In this document: positions 24,825 through 35,992 of the stretch, in pieces
Layout: every line of letters starts with the position of its first letter
How positions within the stretch are numbered: the stretch's first letter is position 1
Assembly: GCA_026545225.1 (NCBI GenBank)
Contig: CM048853.1
Location: forward strand, 50,579,755-50,643,754
DNA: 64,000 nt
Reading direction: 5' to 3'
Source: Cornus controversa
Lineage: Eukaryota; Streptophyta; Magnoliopsida; Cornales; Cornaceae
The notes under the pieces: model-generated
What the model was told of the DNA's origin: nothing
Databases searched by the model: none
Seen by the model: the letters and a program-made list of their open reading frames with translations, nothing else
Made by a program: the position numbers and the translations under genes

Positions 24825-25602
24825 TGGCAATGCCTTAGCACCAGAGAGTCAGAGACCTTCATGATTGAACTACAATTCTGTGTCCCTCTGCAGATTGCTT
24901 CTTGCTATAAGGAACCAATCGTGTACTGTTTACATATACAGGAGATGAAGCTCATGCCATTGTGTGCTTCTGTCCTAACCCTATACCATGCTTCTTCGTG
25001 TGATTTTCATGCCAACTCTGCTGTTGAGCTGATTTGCCTCAGGAAATAGATGCAAACAACACGGTATACATGATGTTCTGAACTCTGCTGTTGAGCTGAT
25101 ATGCCTCAGAAAATAGATGCAAACAACACGATGTACATGACAGGCAGAACAGTTTATAAACTCAAATTTCTTGACAGTTCATTTAACGTTTCAAATACAC
25201 ATTGAAGTGTAATGATAAAATGGAAGGAGGGATGAACTGACAAAAGAACCATAAAATAAAAACCTCACTTCTCCAACCGGGTTCTGCTTTAACCACATAC
25301 TGCGTGTCTGGCACACTCTAGAGACAAAAACAAGTTATTGACGAATCCCATTTATAGCATAACAGAAGCTGCACGGTGTCATAAACTCCACAAATGTAGA
25401 AGTAGAATACCCAAAAAATATCATAACCAAGAGTAATATACATAATTGTCAATTAGAAGTTCTACAATCCCTCATGTCCTGTGGGACTAACAATCGCACA
25501 ACATTTATCCAGACCTGTTTTAGAATTATTTCATTGCAGCAATCTCGAAATGCAGTTTGCATTTTAGGAGGACAATACATGCTTTCTCAGATTTATGTGT
25601 TA
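24825..25602. other. Spacer between the LTP-like gene and the oxygenase, with a tandem repeat
   Basis: Only one structure stands out. A unit of about 68 bp is present twice (about 25013-25072 and 25081-25139), sharing AACTCTGCTGTTGAGCTGAT and AAATAGATGCAAACAACACG. The end near 25602 includes the 3' UTR of the oxygenase on the minus strand. Confidence 0.6.
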
Positions 25603-28600
25603 TCAAGGCTCTCCTTTGTTTCCTTTAAGATTAATCACAGCAAGCTCTTGTTCTACAAATTCTCCGGTACAAATGGGTGGATATTTGCTGGCTAGTGGAG
25701 ATTCTGCAAAGTGGCCTAATGGCTTCAACGCAGCATCAGATGCTATGTGTGCAAACAACTGGCATACAGAAGAAAGATAAAGTCACAAACTCTTAAAATA
25801 CCATGTTAAACAGTGCTATTAGTAGTGATTAGTGGTTTGGCTTCACTCACTGTTGAGGATACTCTCCAGAGGCTACGATTTTGTTGCAATGCAAGTTTAA
25901 TTGCATCAACTGTCCTACCAGTCACAACAACTTCATGCATTCCTGCTATGCAGTCTCCTGCTGTCAGCCATTCAATCTGTGCTCATAGAACCATTGTGAA
26001 GGGGAAAAATGTATAACTATTCATCACAGTCAGCCAATATAAGCTCTAGGAAACAGTAACCATTAGCAACAAAACCAAGCCACTTAGTGATGAAACTAGA
26101 CTTGGGGCTATGTTACATGTACTTGGAACCATTTTTGGGTGCGGGTGAGTGTTTGTGTTAGACTTGTCAAATACTCAATCCCACAACACGAGAACAGGGC
26201 TAAATATTATTCACTGTGGGAAAAAAAAATGGCTAAATATTCAAATTTTTAATAATTTTCTTTTATTGATTGCAAATGGTGCATTTATGTAACAATGTTC
26301 AGCATAGACAATCCAATTATTTCAAAACATTTATATAAGAAAACAAATATAATAAGGTAATTTTGTGTACAATTTTATAATAAATTTGAATTATAAGATA
26401 TGTTTGCTAAGTGCATGTCAAACACATATCTCCGTCCTCCTACCCAATGTAACATGTGTCCAACATGAATATTTCTCTCAATTACAAGTCCATGTACCAC
26501 AATTTGTGTGGAAGGAATTCAGGAAAAAATAAAATAAAATTGTGTGGAAGGAGGAAGAAAATTTCTTTTGCCAAGCTTTCTACCAGTCTTTGAACCCTGT
26601 CCAAAGGGTTGAAGTACAAATAAACTCTAAACCCAAACAGGCTTCTAAGGATTGATAAGGAGGAAAAAAATTTTGGAACCCCAAACACCAATATACCATG
26701 AAGACATTATCATAACATGCATCTTTTATTAACTTTCAGGTGACAATTTTTTAATTTTATCTGTCTCACTTCACATCTACAATGAAGCTAATTATCTATA
26801 AAAGCTAAATAATCCACACGTCATATAGAGATTACAGACTGATAAGATGTCAAAAATTAAAGTCATCTGATCTTTGTGAAAGTTGGAATCACGAAACCCA
26901 GTATTCTATCATTTAGGGGCCAAAATAATAGCTTGATTGGGAAACTCAGAATATATGCTATCATTTCCAAAACGGAACAGCGGCATGCATATTGCTTAAC
27001 CTGAGTGGTTTCAATAACCATTTCTCACATACTTTTCCTAGTCAATTTCTGACAAGAACCACCACCTAAGTTAGTTAACTAGTTCAAATTACTAAGAAAA
27101 TCGGCACCAGTGGTTAATGTGCTCATACTGCATACCTGTTTGAATGAGCAGACATCCCATAGGAACCTTCACTTCGACCTTTTGCCCATTTCTTAGCCAA
27201 ATATTTAGACCAGGTTTCGTGATTCCAAATGTCATAAAGATCAGATGACTTCAATTTTTGACATCTTATCAGTCTATAATCTCTATATGATGTGTGAATT
27301 ATTTAATTATTCAATTTCTCGTATAGGGATTATTTGGCTTTTATAGATAATTAGCCTCATTGTAAATGTCTTAGCGAGAGATAAAATTAAAATTTTGTCA
27401 CCCAAACCCAAACAGGCTCTAAGGATTGATAAGGAGAAAGAAAATTTTAAAATCCCACCCAAACAGGCTTTTAAGGATTGATAAGGAGGAAGAAAAATTT
27501 AGAACCCCAAACACCAAAATATACCATGAAGACATTAACATGACATACATCTTTTATTAACTTTCAGGTGACATTTTTAATTTTATCTGTCTCGCTAAGA
27601 CATCTACAATGAGGCTAATTATCTATAAAAGCTAAATAATACCTATACGAGAAATTGAATAATTAAATAATTTACACATCATATAGAGATTATAAGGTGT
27701 AAAAAATTGAAGTCATCTGATCTTTGTGACAGTTGGAATCACAAAACCCAGTATTCTATCATTTAGTGGCCAAAATAATAGCTTGATTGGGAAACTCGTA
27801 ATATACACTATCATTTCCAAATCGGAACAGCAACATGCATATTGCTTAACTTGAGTGGTTTCGATAACCATTTCTCACATACTTTTCCTAGGTCAGTCTC
27901 TGACAGGAAGCACCACCTAAGTTAGTTAACTAGTTCAAATTACTAAGAAAATCGGCACCAGTGGTTAATGTGATCATACTGCATACCTGTTTTCCTGTTT
28001 GAATGAGCAAACATCCCACAGGAACCTTCACTTGGACCTTTTGCCCATTTCTTAGCCAAATGTTTAGACCGGGGAATCTACTTCTGCCATGAATTGTTAG
28101 GAAGTTAAGGTCATAGTGATATCCGGCAAACACAGTGCCCTCCTGGCCATAACGTCGAAGGTCACTCCCTGTTGGAGCAAGCAGATGTGATCCCTGGGGT
28201 TTGAAGAGAGAGAGCACTTCTTAAAAAGTGGATGAAGTTAAAAAGTAAGATATCCTTAAGGGTGATACAATAAGGGCCATGCATCAATTATGATAAATCA
28301 AAACCAATTATCAATATTATAATAATTGATAAATACTGGGCAACATGCATTTACCAAATCCTATGTGCTTAGATAATGGAGATATATTCTGCAAGAAATT
28401 ACTACAGTAGCAAATCAGTTATCGGATTGTCAATACCAATCTACGTGTTAAAAAAGGAAAAATATACTGTAAGAACAGCCTCAGCTCATAGAAGGTAAAC
28501 AGGCATTGGCCCTTATGCTGCTATGGAGTGACAAAAATACAAATAGATTTTCCCAAGATTTATTTTGTGTGTTCCTGTTGCTCGAGCGGCCTTGGAAACA

Positions 28601-30846
28601 ATGATAACTCAATTGGGAAGTAATATGTAGACACAATTACATACTCAGAGTCCAACTAATTTATGCAGTTTCATCTCAAAATTTCAAATTAACTAGATAC
28701 TGAAAGGTCTAAGATATGAACTGTGCTTAAATTTGGCCTTGGTCTATGAATTATCACAAACTAGATTGTCTAAATAAAGAACTAGTGGAACTGTAGTGCT
28801 ATACTGCTAGATTACCAACAGGAACTTTAGATGTAAGTTTGCATGCGCAGAAGGATGGAACATAGATGAAAAATGAACAAATTGAGATTTGAAATTTGTA
28901 TTAGCAAAACCTTGAATGCATTCTTATTAGACCACTCACAATCATCATTCTTTATCTGTCTTCATTGCTTATGATTTCAGAGTTCCCACAAAAAAAATGA
29001 CCCTTGGAGTCAAAAACAGAACACAAAGTGATGAGACAAGAAACAGTGAGCACCTGCTTCATAAGAGAAGTGAATGCGTCCTTTGGCAAGCCAAACCCAA
29101 TTGCTGCCATTTCTGCAACAGCCTGAGCAGAAAAGAAATATGAAATACCTGATCTTTCACAAGGTGTGAATAACACTTTACCTCTATTAGATATATATAG
29201 ATTATAGAAAGGAAAAAAAAAAACTATTATAAATGACTGACCACAGTAATGCTTTACCTCTATTGCAGATATCATTTTATAACCCCATGAGTCCATGGTG
29301 TCTTTCCATTCAGGAAATCCTTCAGGTATCACAGGCTCCGAATTCAATTCCTGCATGAGAGGGATACTTTGATAATGACTAAATTGTCCTGATAATCAAA
29401 AAGAAGAGAAAGAAATGAAACCTTAAAGCGGGTGTTTGATGGCCTAGGGCCAACTCTCCACATGTACCGCCACTTAGGATCTGGTCCAATGGGAGTTGAT
29501 GGTTGAACCTCTTTAGGCATTGTTCTGAACTTCTCTAGCATTTCCTCATCAACCAAACTACGAGGGACCTCAACTCCTTCAGGTGTTACCCCAACCTGTC
29601 ATTTCATTTACAAAAGAACTTTTAGAATAACCCCTCATCCGATAAGGAATGCATACTCAGACCATAGAGGCATATACACCAAAAGACAAGCCAAAGTATC
29701 CCTGGTGTATTGTTCATTCTCTCCCCCTTTCCTTATTTTTCACTAGATTTTACCTTTTATATAGTTTGAATGCAAATTAAAAGAAAAAAATTGATGTGGA
29801 TGATATACTTGGAGCTCCAAAATGCCATTGAAGACCTTGATTTCAATGAAAGGAAAATCATTATGTTTGTGCAGATGTAGTTGAGCTGATCAATGGGAGG
29901 CTCTGAAATTTATTGAACGGCCCCATACTCAACTTTTATGCAAAAATGTACCAAATCTAAAGATACTAATCAATCGCAATGAGTTCTGTTCACTACAATT
30001 GAAGATAGGGCCTTTCTTCTGTCAAACATAGCAAAACAATGTGTAGTGCCTAAGCAGTTCATTAATCAGCCAAAAAGAGGTCCAAGAGAATTAGTAATGC
30101 AGAATTTAGGTATGTGGTATTTGTTATCTAATTCAGTTCTTCCATTATTTCTATCACTTAAAAATTTCTATTAAAGCACATCTCCATCATCCATCATCTA
30201 TCAGTTACTAGTATAGTAATGCAAAAATTCAACAATAATTTCATCAATTTTGTAAAAAAAATAATAATAAAAAAATCCAAGTGGTAGAAACTAAAAAATG
30301 AAGAGAACACATGTAACCATGTTCCCACAAACCATAATTTAACTAAATCCTTCAATAAGTAAAGAATGCGAAATCTATCATTTCTAATGATCGATTTGGT
30401 TGCAAAGAAAATGTAGGAAAGCGAAAGGTACTAAAATTCACTTATTAAATAAATGACAATCCGTTAGCTAAAGTAAAGAAAGCTTCTCATTTCCCAAAAT
30501 AAAAAAACCAAAATATACATATACATAAACATAAAGAATATATATATATATATATAATTGTAAAAGATGAGACCTGGTAATGTAAATGTGGACGCTCTTG
30601 GAGGCGCTTGAACTGATCGGGTCTTTCGAAGTAGTTTTCCATCATATCAATGAATCGATCGTTGTCTTGTGCGGAACATCTCGGATCCTTCACAACCAGA
30701 GCTCCAGTTTCTCTTAGGGTTCGACTCACCTCACAGCACAGCTTCTTCAGCTCTGGATCCAACTCCTCCTCCGAATTCGGCGCATCGCCGTTAAATTGAG
30801 CTGAGATCTCCAAATATGGGGAGAGATCCACCACCGGGAGCTCCAT
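25603..30846 (-). CDS. 2-oxoglutarate/Fe(II)-dependent oxygenase family protein
   Basis: Seven exons on the minus strand (30846-30574, 29595-29422, 29350-29258, 29122-29054, 28193-27987, 25976-25851, 25758-25603) give 365 residues with phase-0 joints throughout. The N-terminus MELPVVDLSPYLE is typical of the DIOX_N segment. The iron ligands are visible: H229 and D231 in GYHYDLNFL, and distal H286 in GMHEVV. R310 and S312 in RVSST form the RxS motif for 2-oxoglutarate. The jelly-roll core is therefore complete. The protein resembles a conserved plant group annotated only as a 2OG oxygenase superfamily protein, and I cannot name its substrate. It is probably cytosolic, with no signal peptide. 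Intron 5 (25977-27986) carries an internal duplication that includes a copy of the 3' part of exon 5. Confidence 0.92.
27136..27214 (-). pseudogene. Relic of the 3' part of exon 5 in intron 5
   Basis: Read on the minus strand this stretch encodes NIWLRNGQKVEVKVP and MGCLLIQTG, almost the same as the end of exon 5. It is followed by a preserved GTATGC donor. Relative to exon 5 it lacks about nine bases just before the donor and has a few substitutions. Its 5' side is cut off and joins an inverted repeat, so no clear acceptor is seen. It is probably not spliced into the mRNA. Confidence 0.75.
27214..27748. repeat. Inverted repeat of about 180-bp arms in oxygenase intron 5
   Basis: The left arm (about 27214-27401) is the reverse complement of the right arm (about 27567-27748) with minor differences. 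Shared blocks include AGATCAGATGACTTCAATTTTT and ATTCAATTTCTCGTATAGG. The loop is about 165 bp. A transcript through the intron could fold into a long hairpin. Confidence 0.8.
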
Positions 30847-31796
30847 TGGCGAGTTCTTTGGTTTCTAGAGAGAAAAAGAGGCAAAGGGACGATGAGGAAC
30901 AAAAAAATTTATTCTTTTGATGATGGCGGGAGAATATTTGATGGCTGATGGATCGTAGCGCATGTTAGCATCATGACGTCGATCGGCTTTGAGATTCGCG
31001 ACCCGTTTGGTTGGGATATTGGGAAAGGATCGCGTGTAAGCCACTCACACACGGAAAGAACGAATGCGTGTTGGTGCTAAGAGACACGTGGCTAAATCCC
31101 ATCAATTCATTTTGGCAATTTTTATTTTTCATTTTTTATTTTTACATACAAATAACACACACATTTACTTTTGTCCCAACTTGAACCATCCATATTTTTT
31201 ATTCAGATAAAAAAAAAAAAAGAATTCACTATATTACAACTTTTGTGATAATTTTTCATATTATTTAATATAGTAATTTTTTTTCTACGAGGGAGAGTAA
31301 AATAAAAAAGTTTCCTAAAAGGTTAAAATGAATTTATTTAGGAAAATATTTTTTTTACAAAGTACTCCTACATATCACCTTCAATCTAATGCGAGGACTC
31401 AATACAGAACTTGTATTATAAGGAAAGAAGTTTTTTGGTTATTATTTTATGCATTTAAGTTTCACGAGTTAGAAAACGAAGCAAGCTAACGCTAGGTATC
31501 GTTAGGAAAATACTTATTTAAAACGTAGCGCTTTATTTTATGTTCTACGCTTCTACACCATGAGTTTGACAAGCTAGCATTTTCACCACACGTCACTTGT
31601 ATTGTTTTGAAAAAGACAAAACACTTTGGTTCTTCCAGTGATTTTATGCATTTAATGCATCTCAACTCAGAAGGACTTCTAAATTTACAACAATTTTTGA
31701 CATCCAAAAAATTAGAGTAATACTTAGTTCACTGGTTCAAGTAAAGTGAAACATGAATTTAAATGATTCAAGAATATATATATATATAATCACGTA
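30847..31796. other. Oxygenase upstream region and spacer
   Basis: The first 200 bases or so are the leader and promoter of the minus-strand oxygenase. The remainder is A+T-rich. From about 31676 a block begins (AATTTACAACAATTTTTGACATCCAAAAAATTAGA) that is repeated at about 33961. No gene is seen. Confidence 0.5.
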
Positions 31797-32014
31797 CAGG
31801 GGCGTAGCCAGAAATTTGTACAAGTGGGTACGAACGCAAAAATTCGGGCTATAATTTGTTTTTTATAAAACTAAGTGGGTACATGACTCAAAATTTAATA
31901 GGTGATTACATTTCTAAACTCCAAAAAATTGCATTTACTATATATATAAAAAAAAAATTATAGAGTTAAGTGGGTACTAATGTACCCACTGGGGCCTTAA
32001 TGGTTACGCCCCTG
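31797..32014. mobile_element. hAT-type MITE (218 bp)
   Basis: The ends are CAGGGGCGTAGCCA and TGGTTACGCCCCTG, inverted repeats of 14 bp with one mismatch. An exact 8-bp target duplication ATCACGTA flanks it (31789-31796 and 32015-32022). Eight-base duplications and CAGGGGC termini fit hAT elements. The inside is A+T-rich without coding capacity, so it depended on another element's transposase. Confidence 0.88.
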
Positions 32015-32043
32015 ATCACGTATATATAAATATATATATATAA

Positions 32044-33930
32044 TGATGCAGTCATAAAATTTCTAATTTTCTAAAGTTAATTTTATAATTTTTAAAAACT
32101 TTCCATATTTTGAATTTTTTTAATTTCTTTGTAATTTTTTGATTTTCAGTAATTTTTCCGTTTTAGTTTTAATTTATATTTAGTAGTTGTCCAATCTATG
32201 ACATAAATTAAGGAAGAAGAATTCTATATAAGGTCATGTAATTGTTAGAATTTGATAATTTTGGTTGAAAAAATAATTTACAGCAACTTATAGTTCGCTC
32301 TAAATTCTCCTTTCTCTTGCTTTATTATTCTATTTTGTTTCAATATTGTTGTGAAGACGATTTGATCGTCTCCTCTTAGTAAGGCTGCATTATTTGGTAT
32401 CAGAACTTTGATTTTGACTTTCCGACTATTCAATTATGCCTCCACAACAACAACTGAGAAGTGAAAATCGTAGGATGCAAGCATCGGCTAAACCCATCCC
32501 CAGCAACACAAAGACAAAATTCAATTTTTGTGGAGACAAGTTGAGTTGTTGACTCACCTATTGGGTCAAGGTGTTGTCATCCCGTCGGTCAACAACTCAT
32601 CAATTGATAACAATATTCTGGTGGATAATGATGTGTCAAGCGCCGAGACTATCACGAAACATTCATTCTATGTTTCGCATCACCATGGATCAATCGACGA
32701 GCGGACTGATTGTTATTGGCCGACAAATATCAAATTCGATAATCCTAAGTTTCATGAAGAGAAATACAATCTTGAATAGGATTTTATAAATCATTTTTGC
32801 AATAACAAAGCACCTAAACTAGCATCTATTCTATTTGATCAAAGGCGTTGGGATTGTAGATTTAAAGTGAAATTTTCTAAATTTGTAGGAGATCTTAGTA
32901 AAGAAGATGGTGCAATCCCGAAGGTCGAGCCAAAATATGATGAGTTTCTCGATCATGCATAAGTCATTACTGCTTCCAGAACATGAGGATGATGAAGTTA
33001 AGGAATTCGACACTGCCAAAGAAAAGGTTGATGACAAGAAATTTGCTAATGGAAGTGAGCAACAACAATTAGTTGATGATTGGGTCAAACAAATTTCCAA
33101 ATTGCATGTCCAAGACGGGGTGAAGTTTGAGCATCAAGTTGGTGAAGGATCACATGCAGGACTTAGGTGGTTGGAAATGACTTGGTACAAAATTTCTTAC
33201 TTATTTTGCTAATTGTCTTCAAAATGATTTCATTTATCTCAAGACTTGAATTATGAGGGCCCAGTTGAGATAGTTATCCCAATACATATGTTCACTGTGA
33301 AATCATCATTCCAACATCTCTTAGGCACAAAATGACTTGATTATTCACATAAAGGCGGAGAAAAGATTAATTTCATTGTTGTAGGAACAATGCAACCAAA
33401 TTGGAATTTTAACATTATTCATGAAGTTGAACCACATGTATTAGATGTGGTTGTTCAGAAGTTGAAAAAAAAGAAATATAAATGGTCAAAAAAAAAAATT
33501 GAAGCGAGATTTTATAGCTTTAAAATCAAGTCTTCAATGGTATAAAATCCTGTTCATACTAATATACAATGAGGATTTTGAACAAATGCAAGTTCTTTCC
33601 AATCCAATGGGACTCATTCAATCACATAATCTCTAATTTTCTAAACTTAATTTTATAATTTTTAAAACTTTCTATATTTTGAATTTATCTTATTTTTATG
33701 TAATTTTTTGTTTTAGTTTTAATTTATATTTGGTAATTGTTCAATCTATGTTATATAAATTCGAGAGAGAAATACTCTACATAAAGTCATGTAATTGTTA
33801 AAATTTGATAATTTGGTTGAAAATATAATTTACGACTTATAATTTTCTTTCAATTCTCCTTTATTTATTATTTTATTCATTTTAATATTATTGTGAAGAC
33901 AATTTCATGTCTCTTCTTGATAAGGTTGCA
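32044..33930 (+). mobile_element. Small LTR retroelement, non-autonomous
   Basis: LTR-like repeats lie at about 32044-32389 and 33608-33930, sharing TCTAATTTTCTAAA, AGTTTTAATTTATATTT and GTCATGTAATTGTTA, and both ending in TGCA. Right after the first is a primer site TGGTATCAGAAC (32395-32406), near-complementary to initiator tRNA-Met. The inside (about 1.2 kb) holds a decayed gag-like stretch with short frames at 32528-32779 and 32907-33212 but no reverse transcriptase. The LTR starts are uncertain by some bases. Confidence 0.65.
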
Positions 33931-33960
33931 TCAAAATTAGACTACTACTTTGTTTAAAAA

Positions 33961-34059
33961 AGACTTTTAAATTTACAACAATCTTTGACATCCAAAAAAT
34001 TAGACTAATACTTAGTTCGAGTAGAGTGAATCATAAATTTAAATGATTCAAGAAAATAT

Positions 34060-34090
<31 letters not shown>
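33961..34090 (+). repeat. Flanking repeat, second copy of 31676-31790
   Basis: About 110 bp matching 31676-31790 (ATTTACAACAATCTTTGACATCC, AATACTTAGTTC, ATTTAAATGATTCAAGAA) lie directly outside the right LTR. The first copy lies outside the left LTR and was itself hit by the MITE. This is far longer than a target duplication and suggests a local segmental duplication. Confidence 0.65.
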
Positions 34091-34483
34091 AAGAGGCGGC
34101 TATAACCAGATTCAAACACAGAATAAGAAATGGGAGCAAATCTAGTAATTTAAAAAGAAATTACAGCTCAACTATACTAAATTGCAAATATAAGTTATGG
34201 TGGTAAACATGCAACAATGTATCCATCATCAGAACTTGAATCCAAAATTCAAAAACTGATCGCATAATATACTAAATTTAAATTGTAGATAAATTAGTAA
34301 AAGTTAAGCATTTTCATTCATCAAGGTTTGAAGCGTTCATAACCTCTTAGAGAACATCTAACCAAATCTTAACCTCAAGCCACCATGCATTTACATCACT
34401 ACAATTGAGCCCCAAGTACCTAAGAACCCTAATAACAATATAACATAGAGAACTGATAGAGAAAACCACAAACAGAGATTCGA

Positions 34484-35050
<567 letters not shown>

Positions 35051-35471
35051 TTTGGGAATTTTGAATTTGGGTGTTTCTGTGGACTTTGGAGATTGTTTAG
35101 AAGCCGTTGATTCGGAGAGTTATGGACGGTATAGATTGGCTAGAAGGAGTGCGGGGCTTTTACGATCCATGTGTGGTATTCATTCACCACTAGATTATTG
35201 CCACGTCATATATTGGTTATGTGTTTCTTTTGTAATCCATTGTCGTAAAGGTTCGAGACTAAGATCGATTCTCGTGAACTGTGAAGGGAGGAATTCTTAT
35301 GTATCAGAAAAGCGAGACTAATTCTAATTTTATATTGATAATGCATTAGAGAAGATTTTAGTTTAGAGGAAATATGATATTGTTTTTCATTTGCTGTTGT
35401 TCATGGTTGTAACACTTGAAACATGACAATTTCCAATAATTTCATTAAAAAATTAAAGAAAATGTTATAAA
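35051..35471. other. Spacer between H3.1 and the Copia element
   Basis: No gene or bounded repeat was recognised. It contains upstream sequence of the histone gene and the left target site of the Copia insertion (ATAAA, 35467-35471). Confidence 0.5.
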
Positions 35472-35810
35472 TGTTGTAAAAGTTGTAATAGAAAACAGAC
35501 GTACTACTAAATTGTAATAGTTCTATATAAGGTCTATGTTGTATATAGATATCATCTATCTAGAGCAGTAGATAAATATATAGTATTATGATATATCAAG
35601 AGATTGAAGAACAGTATATGATAGAAAGAGCAAGTGAGGGAGAGAGTTTTTAGAATTTTGTATTGTCAAAAGATCAACCTCTATATGGATACATGGTAGC
35701 ACATATATATATAGAGAGTGAACCGCCTTTACCCACTTGCAACACTTAGATAAGTTTGCCATTTAATACATCACGTGGGAATGAACCCACTTGTTATACC
35801 ACTTGCAACA
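35472..35810 (-). repeat. 3' LTR of the full-length Copia element
   Basis: TG...CA-bounded repeat next to the polypurine tract (35811-35819 on the plus strand). About 97-98 percent identical to 41126-41462 by eye. Confidence 0.95.
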
Positions 35811-35992
35811 CTCCCCTTTGGATTCATAACACTATAAAGAGTACAAAATTCTTGTGTACTTAAAATAAATGGTATTGCATAAACAAGAACTGCCTCATTA
35901 AAACCTTGTCAGGAAAACCCAGTGGATAAAACCTGATCGAAGGAAAAAGACTGCAGTATGCTAATACCTTTTCAAACAAATTCTCCCCCTCA

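Larger units (their letters stand above)
26632..28080 (-). repeat. Direct duplication inside the oxygenase gene
   Basis: A block at about 26632-27214 recurs at about 27461-28070. Shared landmarks in order are AAGGATTGATAAGGAGGA, CATCTTTTATTAACTTTCAGGTGAC, GATCTTTGTGA, CAGTATTCTATCATTTAG, TTCTCACATACTTTTCCTAG and ATCGGCACCAGTGGTTAATG. The offset is about 830-850 bp. The right copy runs into real exon 5. The left copy lies wholly in intron 5. Confidence 0.85.
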
